A stretch of 64,000 nucleotides of DNA from Agromyces sp. NDB4Y10 (GCF_001620055.1 NZ_LQGY01000032.1:18388-82387), one strand, 5' to 3'. Counted from the stretch's first letter, positions 9,639-18,279 are shown. The notes: a model not told the origin generated them from the sequence alone. A program made the numbers and translations.

Positions 9639-10516
9639 GCGGGAGTGAGAGCGAAGCGCCGTACCGCGACCGGTCGGCGACCGATGACGCGACGACGGAT
9701 GACGCACGTCGGGCCTTCGAGGGCGGCATCCGCCCGCGCCGCTTCGGTGCGTGGTACGTCGCCGAGCACCGGTTCCGGGTGATGTGGTCGTACGCGCAGA
9801 CCATCCTCGTGACCGGCTTCGGCGAGCCGTTCATCTACCTGTACGCGATGGGCGTCGGACTCGCGACGCTCGTCGACCGCAACCTCTCGCTCGAGGCCGG
9901 CGGGGTCGGCTACCTCGTCTTCGTCGCGCCGGCGCTGCTGTGCAGCGCGGCCCTCACCACGGCGGTGATCGAGTTCTCGTATCCGGTGCTGCTCGGTTAC
10001 AAGTGGAACCCGACCTTCACCGGCATGCACTCCGGGCCGATCAGTCCGGGGCAGATCGTCGACGGCCTCGTCATCTCGGTCGTCGTGCGCCTCGCCGCGA
10101 CGGTCGCGATCTACTTCGGCTTCATGCTCCTGTTCGGCGCGGTGCCGTCGGCGGCCGGCTGGCTCGCGGTGCCGATCGCGACCCTCACGGGCATGGCCTT
10201 CGGCACGCTCCTGATGGCATACGCGTCGACCATCCGCGAGGACTCCGGCCAGCTCGCGATGGTGCAGCGCCTGGTCGTCCTGCCCCTCACCCTCTTCTCG
10301 GGCACGTTCTTCCCCTTGTCGCAGCTGCCGTGGTTCCTGCAGTGGATCGGCTGGATCTCGCCGCTCTGGCACGGCACCGAGCTCACTCGGGTCGTCACCT
10401 TCGGGTACGCCGAGCCGGTGTGGCTCACCGTGCTCCACGTGGTGGTCCTGATCGCCATGACGGTCGTCGGCTGGGCCTGGGCGCGCCGCATCGCCGTACG
10501 GAGGCTGGCCGCATGA
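9635..10516 (+). CDS. ABC-2 type permease 1
   Basis: A 293-residue membrane protein with about six hydrophobic helices (for example AQTILVTGFGEPFIYLYAMG and YLVFVAPALLCSAALTTAVI) and the ABC-2 family region near LPLTLFSGTFFPLSQLP, followed by SPLWHGTELTR. The N-terminal ~40 residues are charged and cytoplasmic. The ATG overlaps the stop of the ATPase gene (ATGA), and its own stop overlaps the second permease in the same way, implying equal expression of a heterodimeric channel. Compared with the next gene it shares the LFS.TF.PL and PLWHG.EL.R signatures, so the two permeases are paralogues. Confidence 0.9.
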   Translation: MSGSESEAPYRDRSATDDATTDDARRAFEGGIRPRRFGAWYVAEHRFRVMWSYAQTILVTGFGEPFIYLYAMGVGLATLVDRNLSLEAGGVGYLVFVAPALLCSAALTTAVIEFSYPVLLGYKWNPTFTGMHSGPISPGQIVDGLVISVVVRLAATVAIYFGFMLLFGAVPSAAGWLAVPIATLTGMAFGTLLMAYASTIREDSGQLAMVQRLVVLPLTLFSGTFFPLSQLPWFLQWIGWISPLWHGTELTRVVTFGYAEPVWLTVLHVVVLIAMTVVGWAWARRIAVRRLAA

Positions 10517-11340
10517 CCCTCGTCGACCACGCGCTCGAGCACCGCGGGACCGGTCGCCGCGGCGTCGGCGCGCTCTACGCCGGCAACTCGCGCGCCGTGA
10601 TGTACCGCGGCTGGCGCGCGACGCGATCGACCAACTGGCTGGTCATGCTGAGCGGGCTGTTCGAGCCGATCTTCTACCTGCTCTCGCTCGGCATCGGCCT
10701 CGGCGCCCTCGTGGGCACCGTGGCCGTCGACGGCCGCGAGGTGCCCTACGCGGCCTTCATCGCTCCCGCGCTGCTCGCGGTCGCGGCGATGAACGGCGCG
10801 ATCTACGACTCCACGTGGAACGTCTTCTTCAAGATCCGCTTCGCCAAGCTGTACGAGGGCATGCTCGCGACCTCCCTGGGTCCGCTCGACGTGGCGCTGG
10901 GCGAGATCGCGCTCGCGCTCCTGCGGGGAGCGCTCTACGCGGGCGGCTTCATGCTGGTCATGCAGGTGCTCGGACTCAACCTGTCGTGGTGGGCCGTGCT
11001 CGCGATCCCGGCCGTGCTGCTCATCGCGTTCGGCTTCGCCAGCATCGGCATGGCGATCACGAGCTACCTGACGACGTTCCAGCAGATGGACTGGATCAAC
11101 TTCGTCATGCTGCCGATGTTCCTGTTCTCGGCGACGTTCTACCCGCTCACCGTGTACCCCGAACCGGTCCAGTGGCTGATCCAGGCGCTTCCGCTCTGGC
11201 ACGGGGTCGAACTGGTGCGCGGGCTCACCACCGGCGTCGTGGGGCCCGAACTGCTGGTGCACGTGGCCTACTACGCGGCGATGATCGCCGTCGGGCTGGT
11301 CTTCACCACGAAGCGCCTGCGGGCGCTGTTCCTCGACTGA
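10513..11340 (+). CDS. ABC-2 type permease 2
   Basis: A 275-residue membrane protein, paralogue of the preceding permease, with six predicted helices and the ABC-2 signature around FLFSATFYPLTVYP and LPLWHGVELVRG. It starts by ATGA overlap with permease 1 and ends the operon. With the ATPase at 8712 it should form an exporter with two different permease halves, as in NodIJ/DrrAB-like systems. The substrate is unknown; with no biosynthetic genes alongside, lipids, drugs or a wall precursor are all possible. Confidence 0.9.
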   Translation: MTLVDHALEHRGTGRRGVGALYAGNSRAVMYRGWRATRSTNWLVMLSGLFEPIFYLLSLGIGLGALVGTVAVDGREVPYAAFIAPALLAVAAMNGAIYDSTWNVFFKIRFAKLYEGMLATSLGPLDVALGEIALALLRGALYAGGFMLVMQVLGLNLSWWAVLAIPAVLLIAFGFASIGMAITSYLTTFQQMDWINFVMLPMFLFSATFYPLTVYPEPVQWLIQALPLWHGVELVRGLTTGVVGPELLVHVAYYAAMIAVGLVFTTKRLRALFLD

Positions 11341-11447
11341 CCGAACCGCCGGTCGGCGTGTGTTTCCGCGTGTGACGGCTCACCGCGACATCCGCTCGGG
11401 CCGCGCGTATCGTCGCCTGCACGTCACCGATCCGCGAGGAGCACGCC

Positions 11448-11798
11448 ATGTCGACCCCGAAGCCGCACGCCGCCGCCGAGTCCCAGCCGGGCCTCGCAAT
11501 GGGCATGCGCGGCTGCGTCGACGGCGAGGCCTGCTCGAGCCTCCGACCCGGTCACGAACTGCACCCCATGCAGGAGCGGCTCTCGCGCATCGCCGCGAGC
11601 CGGTGGCTCGACGCGGTCGTCACCGCCGTGCACGCCGACGGCGTGGTCGAACTCGTGGACCTCGACGGCGGGGCCCGTCGCGTCTGGCACCACGACGGGC
11701 TCCACCGACAGCTCGCGCCGGGCGACCCGGTCGCCTTCCACGAGGTCTACGACGTGCTCGCGCGCGGCGAGGACCGGTTCAGCGTCGCCGCGATCTGA
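11448..11798 (+). CDS. Small conserved-looking hypothetical protein
   Basis: A 116-residue soluble protein preceded by a good ribosome site (AGGAG, nine bases upstream). The middle part (about residues 50-112) has beta-strand character: WLDAVVTAVHADGVVELVDLDGG, then RVWHHDGLHRQLAPGDPVAFHEVYDVLA, and ends FSVAAI, suggesting a small barrel such as an OB- or SH3-like fold. The N-terminal 45 residues are flexible and include two Cys. No family was recognised and the function is unknown. It is convergent with the copper-protein gene, 38 bases away. Confidence 0.65.
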   Translation: MSTPKPHAAAESQPGLAMGMRGCVDGEACSSLRPGHELHPMQERLSRIAASRWLDAVVTAVHADGVVELVDLDGGARRVWHHDGLHRQLAPGDPVAFHEVYDVLARGEDRFSVAAI

Positions 11799-11836
11799 GC
11801 ACTGGCGGCCACGGGCCGACCCGGCGCACCGAATGA

Positions 11837-12262
11837 TCAGCTCGCGGGCATCATCTCCCGCATCGAGCCCATCATCTTCTCCATGGCCGACACCGCCTGG
11901 TCGCAGGCCATCGCGCACATGCGGCAGTGCTCGCTCATCTCGGCGTGCCTCGCGCACTCCTCCGAGCAGGCACGGCACATCATGACGCAGGTCTCCATCA
12001 TCGACATCATGACCTGCATGTCGTAGCCGGTCGTGCGGAGCATCATCCGCATCATGGTGTCGCACACGTCGGCGCAGTTGGAGCACATGGCGGCGCACCG
12101 GCCCATGCCCTCGCCCGCGTCCGCGTCGGCGCACATGACGCACGCCTGCATGCACGCGGAGAGCGCCTCCATGGCCTCCTGCATCATCGACATGTCCATG
12201 TCCTTCATGGGCATGTCGGATCCCGACATGGCGCCCTTCATCATGTCCATCGTCATGTTCAT
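11837..12262 (-). CDS. Met/Cys-rich four-helix copper-binding protein (Csp/DUF326-like)
   Basis: A 141-residue protein with 14 cysteines spaced C-x3-C-x2-C, C-x3-C-x2-C-x3-C (twice) and C-x2-C-x3-C along amphipathic helices, the pattern of the ferredoxin-like four-helix copper-storage family (Csp, formerly DUF326), whose bundles hold many Cu(I) ions on thiolates. About 37 residues are Met, one quarter of the protein, far more than usual; the first 30 residues are almost a Met ladder (MNMTMDMM, DMPMKDMDMSMM). No signal peptide or Tat motif is visible, so a cytosolic place is likely (Csp3-like). The start has GAGGTG upstream. Copper binding is inferred. Confidence 0.8.
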   Translation of the reverse strand: MNMTMDMMKGAMSGSDMPMKDMDMSMMQEAMEALSACMQACVMCADADAGEGMGRCAAMCSNCADVCDTMMRMMLRTTGYDMQVMMSMMETCVMMCRACSEECARHAEMSEHCRMCAMACDQAVSAMEKMMGSMREMMPAS

Positions 12263-12372
12263 CCGCGCACCTCGCCGTTCCGGGGGCCGGGCGTCGACAT
12301 CGCCGGCTGCGGACCCGGCGACCCCTGTCGCGCGACATGGTACGCCGGGTCCGGAACCGCCTGAAGGGGTTG

Positions 12373-13887
12373 CTACAGCGACGCGACCTCGGTCTCGCCC
12401 TCGGCGATGCGGCCGGTGGCCCGGTCGGCGCCGATGCCCGCGTCGTCGTAGTCGACGTCCTTGGTCTCCTTCGAGAGCAGCAGGGCGACGAGGGTGAGCA
12501 CGCCCATCGTCGACAGGTAGATCCCGACCGGCCACGGCTGGCCGTCGGCCGCCGCCCAGAGCGCCACGGCGATGAGCGGCGCGACCGCGGCGCCGAGGAT
12601 CGACGACACGTTGTACGCGACCGCCGAACCCGTGTAGCGCACGTTGGTCGGGAACAGCTCGGGCAGCAGGGCGCCCATCGGGCCGAACGTCGCCCCCATC
12701 AGGACGAAGCCGAAGACGAGGAACGCCTGCGCGAGCGCGCCCGTGAACTTCGGGTCGAGCTGCGGCATGAGGAACAGGTTGAACGTGAGCCCGAACACGA
12801 TGATCGCCACGGTGACCCAGATGAGCAGGCGGCGGCGGCCGATCGCGTCCGCGATCGGGCCCGAGAGGAGCGTGAAGATGCCGAAGAACACGACGCCGAT
12901 GATCTGCATGGTCACGAAGTCCGCATACGCGAACCCGAGGCCGGGGTAGAACTGCGCGGCGAACGCGTTCGCGTCGAATTCGGCGCCGGATGCCGCGGCC
13001 GCGGCTTCGGCGGCGGCCGACGCGGTCTCGAGGTCGGCCGCCTTCGTGCCGTACGAGAGCGTGAAGTTCGTCATCAGGTAGAAGAGCACGTAGGTGGCCA
13101 GCATGATGAACGTGCCGAGGATGAGCTCGCGCCAGTTGTGGCGGAACGCGGCGCCGAGCGGGAGCTTGCGGATCGTGCCCTTCTGGGCGGCCTTCGTGAA
13201 CGCGCTGGACTCGACGAGCTTCAGGCGGACCCAGAGGCCGACGACGACCATGACGGCCGAGAAGAGGAACGGCACGCGCCATCCCCACTCGAAGAACCAC
13301 TCGCGCGAGGGCGCGAGGAGGTTGATGGCGAGGAACACCCCGTTGGCGATGATGAAGCCGAGCGGCGCCCCGAGCTGCGGGAAGGTGCCGTACCAGGCGC
13401 GCTTGCCCTTCGGGGCGTTCTCGGTCGCGACGAGGGCCGCGCCCGACCACTCGCCGCCGAGCGCGAAGCCCTGCGCCAGGCGCATGATGAGCAGCAGCAG
13501 GGCCGCCCACCAGCCGATCTGGTCGTAGGTCGGCAGCAGGCCGATGAGGAACGTCGCGATGCCCATGGTGAGCAGGGACGCCACGAGCGTGGCCTTGCGC
13601 CCGTGCTTGTCGCCGAAGTGGCCGAAGACGATGGCGCCGACCGGTCGGGCGACCATCGCGGCGCCGAAGACGGCGAACGACGCCAGCAGCGCCGTGGTGT
13701 CGTCGCCGGTCGGGAAGAACAGGATCGGGAACACGAGCACGGCCGCGGTGGCGTACGCGTAGAAGTCGTAGAACTCGATGGTGGTGCCGACGAGGCTCGC
13801 GAGGATGACGCGGCCGCGCGAGTTCGCGGGCGCGACGGGCGTGGCCGGGGCGGTCGGGTTCGGGTCGGTCGAGGAGGTTGCGGTCAT
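12373..13887 (-). CDS. MFS transporter, metabolite:H+ symporter (MHS) family
   Basis: A 504-residue twelve-helix major facilitator. The start of helix 1 (GTTIEFYDFYAYATAA), the loop 2-3 motif GHFGDKHGRKATL, RLAQGFALGGEWSGA and LPELFPTNVRYTGSA are hallmarks of the MHS family, whose members move citrate, alpha-ketoglutarate, shikimate, dicarboxylates or betaine with protons. A roughly 35-residue Ala-rich loop after helix 7 is longer than usual. The substrate cannot be named. It is divergent from the iron-box fusion gene and shares its 268-base upstream region, so iron-dependent control of this gene too is possible but not shown. Confidence 0.9.
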   Translation of the reverse strand: MTATSSTDPNPTAPATPVAPANSRGRVILASLVGTTIEFYDFYAYATAAVLVFPILFFPTGDDTTALLASFAVFGAAMVARPVGAIVFGHFGDKHGRKATLVASLLTMGIATFLIGLLPTYDQIGWWAALLLLIMRLAQGFALGGEWSGAALVATENAPKGKRAWYGTFPQLGAPLGFIIANGVFLAINLLAPSREWFFEWGWRVPFLFSAVMVVVGLWVRLKLVESSAFTKAAQKGTIRKLPLGAAFRHNWRELILGTFIMLATYVLFYLMTNFTLSYGTKAADLETASAAAEAAAAASGAEFDANAFAAQFYPGLGFAYADFVTMQIIGVVFFGIFTLLSGPIADAIGRRRLLIWVTVAIIVFGLTFNLFLMPQLDPKFTGALAQAFLVFGFVLMGATFGPMGALLPELFPTNVRYTGSAVAYNVSSILGAAVAPLIAVALWAAADGQPWPVGIYLSTMGVLTLVALLLSKETKDVDYDDAGIGADRATGRIAEGETEVASL

Positions 13888-14092
13888 GGCAGGGCGGGAC
13901 TCCGGTGCGTACGTGGGCCGGGGCGGGGCGCCGGGATGGGGCGCGACCCGCCGGGTGGGGTGGAACCGCTGCTTGTGGCAACCTGCTCACCCTACGCGGG
14001 GGCCGCGGCGTCGGCGAGCCGGGCGCGACGAGCGGATCGTGGCGTGCGACGAACGGCGACGTCGGCGATTTCGACGCACGACGGATGTCACG

Positions 14093-14111
14093 TAAGGTAA
14101 GCCTTACCTGA
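14093..14111 (+). promoter_or_regulatory. DtxR/IdeR iron box
   Basis: TAAGGTAAGCCTTACCTGA agrees at about 15 of 19 positions with the DtxR/IdeR consensus as remembered, and its core 14095-14109 (AGGTAAG-C-CTTACCT) is a perfect odd-centred palindrome. It ends 44 bases before the GTG of the fusion gene, a suitable place for repression by Fe(II)-loaded regulator. Binding is inferred. Confidence 0.75.
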
Positions 14112-14155
14112 TCTCGCCGGAGCAGTCCCGGCACCCCTCCCACGAACGGCCACAC

Positions 14156-16909
14156 GTGCGCACGACCCTGACCCGGACCGAGCCCCACGCGCTCGACCTG
14201 CTCGGCGGCGACCCCGGCGCACCCGCACTCGTCACGCCCGCGGCATCCGTCGACTACGCCGAGCTCGCCGATCGCGTCGCCGCCCGCCGGGCGGAACTCG
14301 GCACCGGCCGACGCCTCGTCTTCCTCTCCGGCTCGAACACCGTCGAGACCGTCGTGACGTACCTCGCCGCGCTCGCGGGCGGACACCCGCTGCTCTTCAC
14401 GCAACCGGACGCCGCGGGCGGATCGGCGCTCGAGGACCTCGTCGCGCGGTACGCACCCGATGTCGTCGTGCGGGTCGGCGCGGACGACGAGGTCGAGCTC
14501 GACCGGCTCCGCGACGAGAGCCGGCACGTGTTCCACCGCGACCTCGCGCTGCTCGCGAGCACGTCGGGATCGACCGGCTCGCCGAAGCTCGTGCGCCTCT
14601 CGCAGGGCAACGTGCTCGCCAACGCCCGCGCGATCGCCGACTACCTGCAGCTGACGCCGGAGGACCGTGCGGCGACGACCCTGCCGCTGCACTACTGCTA
14701 CGGACTCTCGGTCGTGAACAGCCACCTCGTCGCCGGCGGAAGCCTGCTGCTCACCGACCGCTCGGTCGTCGAACCGACGTTCTGGGCCGAGTTCGACGCG
14801 CACGAGGCCACCTCGATCGCAGGGGTGCCGTACACCTACGAACTGCTCGAGGCGACCGACTTCGCGCAGCGACCGCACCCGTCGCTCCGGTACGTCACCC
14901 AGGCCGGCGGGCGCATGGACCCCGAGCGCGTGCGCGGGCTCGCGCGGCTCGGGCGGGAGCGCGGGTTCGAGCTCGTCGTGATGTACGGCCAGACCGAGGC
15001 GACGGCGCGCATGGCGTACCTGCCGGCCGAGCTGGCCGAGACCGCGGCCGGCGCGATCGGCGTGCCCGTCCCGGGCGGCTCGTTCCGCATCGACGAGCGC
15101 GTCGGCGGCGCACCCGGCGAGGGCGAACTCGTCTACACCGGGCCGAACGTGATGATGGGCTACGCCGAGACGGCCGCCGACCTCGGGCGCGGAGCCGAGG
15201 TCGACGAGCTGCGGACGGGCGACCTCGCGCGCCGCCGCGACGACGGGCTCTACGAGATCACCGGCCGCCTCAGCAGGTTCGTGAAGGCGTTCGGACTGCG
15301 GCTGGACCTCGACCTCATCGAGCGACGCCTCGCCGAGGCCGGCGTCGAGGCGCGCGTGGTGGGCGTCGACGAGCACCTCGCCGTGTTCGTCCGCGAGGAG
15401 CGATCGGTGGCGCGGGCCCGCGACGCGGCCGCGCGGATCACCGGCCTGCCCGCGCACGGCTTCGACGTGCACGCCATCGCCGAATTCCCGCGCACGCCGA
15501 ACGGCAAGCCGGACCACGCCGCGCTCCGGGCGCATGCAAGCCTGCTGCGAGCGACGGATGCCGCGGATGCCGCCGCCGTGCCCGCCGGCGCGACCACCGC
15601 CGAGGAGCTGCGCGACCTCTACGCCGAGCTGCTCGGCCGGCCCGACGCCACGCCGGACGACAGCTTCACCAGCCTCGACGGCGACTCGCTCAACTACGTC
15701 GAGCTCGCCCTGCGACTCGAGTCGCGCCTCGGGGCGCTGCCGACGGACTGGCCGAGTCGGAGCATCGCCGAACTCGCCGGCGCCCCGGCGCCCGCCGGCA
15801 TCGGGGCCGACGCCGCAAGCACCCCCTCGCCGTCCGCCTCGGCGGTCGACGCCGGGGCGCCGACCGCTGCGGGGCGCGCGGCGACGCGACCGGCACGACG
15901 GAGTCCAGGCCGCGTCGACCGTCCGGGGCCGGCACGCCGCCGCATCGCCCACGTCGAGACCTCCGTGGTCCTGCGCGCCGTCGCGATCGTGCTCATCGTC
16001 GCGACGCACGCCGACGTCATCCAGCTCCAGGGCGGCGCCCACCTGCTGCTCGCCGTCGCCGGCTTCAACCTCGCCCGCTTCCGGCTCACGCCCGGGCGGC
16101 TCGGCGGCGAAGCGGGCGCGGCCGGCACCCGGGCGGCCCGGATGCGGCGCGTCGGCGGCCTCCTCCGGAGCGCCCGATCGATCGCCGTGCCCGCCGTGCT
16201 CTGGCTCGGCGGGGTCGCGCTCATCGCCGGCACGTACGACCCGGCGACGGTGCTCCTGTCGAACTGGCTCGCCGGAGCCGACGGCGGGTGGAGCGACCAG
16301 TGGCACCTCTGGTTCCTCGAGGCGCTCGTCTGGGCCATCCTCGCCGTCGCGGCGATCATGGCCGTGCCGCGGCTGGACGCGCTCGAGCGCCGGCGCCCGG
16401 TCGCCTTCGCCGCGGTCGTCCTCACGGCCGCGCTCGCGCTCCGGTACGCGGCATCCGGCGGTCTCACCACGCCGTCGCCGGTGCACTACGCGCTGCCCGG
16501 GGTCGCCTGGCTCATCGCGCTCGGCTGGTTCATCGCGCGAGCGACGACCACGCGACGCCGGGTGGCCGCGAGCGTCATCGCGCTCGTGACCGTGCCCGGC
16601 TTCTTCGGGGATCCGATCCGGGAGGCCGTCGTGCTCGTGGGTCTCGGCCTGCTCGTCTGGGTCACGAGCCTGCCGGTCCCGGTCCGCCTCGCCGCGGGCC
16701 TCGGCACCGCGGCATCCGCCTCGATGTTCGTCTACCTGACCCACTGGCAGGTGTACCCGCCGATCGAGGAGGTGTCGCCGCCGCTCGCGATCGTCGCGTC
16801 GTTCGCCGTGGGCATCGCCGCCTGGTGGGCCTGGAACCGGGCGAGCGGATGGCTCGCCTCGGTTCGGGTGGGACCTTCGGCACATCGGCAGCGCTCCACC
16901 CGGGATTGA
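14156..16909 (+). CDS. Adenylation domain - carrier domain - membrane acyltransferase fusion
   Basis: A 917-residue protein from a GTG start. Residues ~1-465 are an AMP-forming adenylation domain: A3 core TSGSTGSPKLV, A5-like YGQTEATAR, A7 ELRTGDLA, A8 ITGRLSRFVKAFGLRL and A10 TPNGKPD with the catalytic Lys. Residues ~480-540 are an acyl/peptidyl carrier with the phosphopantetheine motif LDGDSL (Ser511). After an Ala/Pro/Arg linker, residues ~600-900 hold about ten membrane helices beginning RAVAIVLIVATHAD, the R-x10-H pattern of acyltransferase-3/OafA-type enzymes (His618). A logical reading is activation, thiolation and transfer of an acyl or aminoacyl group across the membrane by one protein, as the separate DltA, DltC and DltB do. 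An iron box lies just upstream. Substrate and acceptor are unknown. Confidence 0.85.
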   Translation: MRTTLTRTEPHALDLLGGDPGAPALVTPAASVDYAELADRVAARRAELGTGRRLVFLSGSNTVETVVTYLAALAGGHPLLFTQPDAAGGSALEDLVARYAPDVVVRVGADDEVELDRLRDESRHVFHRDLALLASTSGSTGSPKLVRLSQGNVLANARAIADYLQLTPEDRAATTLPLHYCYGLSVVNSHLVAGGSLLLTDRSVVEPTFWAEFDAHEATSIAGVPYTYELLEATDFAQRPHPSLRYVTQAGGRMDPERVRGLARLGRERGFELVVMYGQTEATARMAYLPAELAETAAGAIGVPVPGGSFRIDERVGGAPGEGELVYTGPNVMMGYAETAADLGRGAEVDELRTGDLARRRDDGLYEITGRLSRFVKAFGLRLDLDLIERRLAEAGVEARVVGVDEHLAVFVREERSVARARDAAARITGLPAHGFDVHAIAEFPRTPNGKPDHAALRAHASLLRATDAADAAAVPAGATTAEELRDLYAELLGRPDATPDDSFTSLDGDSLNYVELALRLESRLGALPTDWPSRSIAELAGAPAPAGIGADAASTPSPSASAVDAGAPTAAGRAATRPARRSPGRVDRPGPARRRIAHVETSVVLRAVAIVLIVATHADVIQLQGGAHLLLAVAGFNLARFRLTPGRLGGEAGAAGTRAARMRRVGGLLRSARSIAVPAVLWLGGVALIAGTYDPATVLLSNWLAGADGGWSDQWHLWFLEALVWAILAVAAIMAVPRLDALERRRPVAFAAVVLTAALALRYAASGGLTTPSPVHYALPGVAWLIALGWFIARATTTRRRVAASVIALVTVPGFFGDPIREAVVLVGLGLLVWVTSLPVPVRLAAGLGTAASASMFVYLTHWQVYPPIEEVSPPLAIVASFAVGIAAWWAWNRASGWLASVRVGPSAHRQRSTRD

Positions 16910-16953
16910 ATCGTGATCGCGCGCACGCGCGACATCCGGGGGCAGGGGGAACC

Positions 16954-17385
16954 ATGGCCGAATTGGACTACGGGCCGGTCGACATCTACGTCGTGAGCTT
17001 CGAGGGGGATCGGCCGGACGACGCGACGCTGTCGGCGCTCGGCGAGCTGATGCTGGGCGACGAGATCCGGTTGCTCGACCTGCTCATCGTCGCGCGCGGC
17101 GACGACGGCACGGTCACCGTCCGCGAGTACGAGGAGTTCCGCGACGACTTCGGGTTCACGATCGTCGAGCTCGAGGCCTCCGGCGTGATCGGCGACGAGG
17201 ACATCGACGAACTCGCCGAGGCGATCCCGCCCGGCACGGCGGGTGCCGTCATGGCGATCGAACTGCTGTGGGCGAAGCGGCTCGCGTCCGCCTTCGCCGC
17301 ATCCGGCGGCGAGGTGCTCCAGGTGGAGCGCATCCCCGCGACCGTCGTCAACGAGGTGTTCGCCGCAGCGGCGAACGTGGAATAG
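16954..17385 (+). CDS. DUF6325-like soluble protein
   Basis: A 143-residue protein starting with ATG after GCAGGGGGAA. The pattern GPVDIYVVSFEG ... LGELMLGDEIRLLDLLIVARGDDG ... EYEEFRDDFGFTIVELEASGVIGDEDIDELAEAIPPG ends in a helix and a strand, matching an actinobacterial family now called DUF6325, related to small stress-linked DUF1269-type proteins; the name is from memory. It is acidic with no membrane segment or signal. The SHOCT gene follows after 12 bases, so the pair should be one transcript. Function unknown. Confidence 0.72.
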   Translation: MAELDYGPVDIYVVSFEGDRPDDATLSALGELMLGDEIRLLDLLIVARGDDGTVTVREYEEFRDDFGFTIVELEASGVIGDEDIDELAEAIPPGTAGAVMAIELLWAKRLASAFAASGGEVLQVERIPATVVNEVFAAAANVE

Positions 17386-17397
17386 GGGAGGACCGTC

Positions 17398-17769
17398 ATG
17401 CCACTCGGCAGGGGAGGCCGACCAGGACTGATCGGCATGGCCGCGCGGACGGCCGTGGTCGCAGGCACCGCGACCGCGGTGAGCGGCAACGTCGCCCGTC
17501 GGCAGCAGCAGCGCTACGCGAACCAGCAGGCCGAGCAGCAGGCGGCGGCGCAGCAGCAGTGGGAGGCCGAGCAGTACCAGGCCCAGCAGGCGGCGGCCGC
17601 GCCGCAGTACGCGCCACCGCCTCCGCCGGCGGCTGCGCCCGCGGCGGCGGCGCCGGCGCAGGGCGGCGTCGACGTGGTGGCCGAGCTGCAGAAGCTCGCC
17701 GCGCTGAAGCAGCAGGGGATCCTGGACGACGCCGAGTTCGCGGCGGCGAAGGCGAAGCTGCTCGCGTGA
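17398..17769 (+). CDS. SHOCT-domain protein
   Basis: A 123-residue protein. The N-terminus is basic, followed by a short Ala-rich hydrophobic stretch (about residues 14-30), a Gln/Ala-rich coiled region (residues 35-65), an Ala/Pro linker and a C-terminal SHOCT helix pair (ELQKLAALKQQGILDDAEFAAAKAKLL, residues ~95-122). SHOCT is a short C-terminal module thought to mediate oligomerisation or binding. It follows the DUF6325-like gene by 12 bases and probably works with it. It is convergent with ribH. Function beyond the domain is unknown. Confidence 0.78.
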   Translation: MPLGRGGRPGLIGMAARTAVVAGTATAVSGNVARRQQQRYANQQAEQQAAAQQQWEAEQYQAQQAAAAPQYAPPPPPAAAPAAAAPAQGGVDVVAELQKLAALKQQGILDDAEFAAAKAKLLA

Positions 17770-17780
17770 CGACCTGACCG

Positions 17781-17805
17781 GCCGGCGCCGCTCGTCGCCG
17801 CCGGC
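17781..17805. terminator. Hairpin between convergent SHOCT and ribH genes
   Basis: Inverted repeat GCCGGCG / CGCCGGC (seven pairs) with an 11-base loop in the 39-base gap between two convergent stop codons. Suited to end transcription from both sides; there is no T-run. Confidence 0.4.
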
Positions 17806-17808
17806 TGA

Positions 17809-18279
17809 TCAGGCGCGCAGCGCCTGCAGCGCCTTCGCGGTCACGATCGCGGCCTCCGCGGCCTCGCGGCCCTTGTCCTCCTTGGACCCGGGCAGGCCGG
17901 CGCGGTCGAGGCCCTGCTGCTCGTCGTCGAGCGTCAGCACGCCGAAGCCGACGGGCTTGCCCGTGTCGAGGGCGACGCGCGTGAGCCCGTCGGTCGCGGC
18001 CGACGACACGTACTCGAAGTGCGGCGTGCCGCCCCGGATGATCACGCCGAGCGCCACGACCGCGTCGGCGCCCGCCTCGAGGGCCGCCTTCGACACGACG
18101 GGCAGCTCGAAGCTGCCGGGGACCCGGACGAGCTCGAACTCGGCGCCGGCGCGCTCGAGGGTGCCCGTCGCGCCCGCGATGAGCCCGTCGGTGATCTCGT
18201 CGTGCCAGCTGCCCGCCACGACGACGACCCTCAGGCCGCGGCCGTCGACGTCGAGTTCGGGGGATCCGGCTCCGCTCAT
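17809..18279 (-). CDS. ribH: 6,7-dimethyl-8-ribityllumazine synthase
   Basis: Condenses 5-amino-6-ribitylaminouracil with 3,4-dihydroxy-2-butanone 4-phosphate to lumazine, the penultimate step to riboflavin. The 156-residue protein has the lumazine synthase core: [39 protein letters not shown] with the catalytic His, and [14 protein letters not shown]. It is the last gene of the ribD-ribE-ribBA-ribH operon; its ATG overlaps the ribBA stop (ATGA), which implies translational coupling. Members of this family assemble into pentamers or 60-meric shells. Confidence 0.97.
   Translation of the reverse strand: MSGAGSPELDVDGRGLRVVVVAGSWHDEITDGLIAGATGTLERAGAEFELVRVPGSFELPVVSKAALEAGADAVVALGVIIRGGTPHFEYVSSAATDGLTRVALDTGKPVGFGVLTLDDEQQGLDRAGLPGSKEDKGREAAEAAIVTAKALQALRA

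Noticed and set aside
11837..16885. Very long open frame on the minus strand (about 1,680 codons)
   Set aside because: It merges antisense of the fusion and MFS genes; low-complexity Arg/Gly/Ala/Asp composition and overlap with well-supported genes mark it as a GC-rich shadow.
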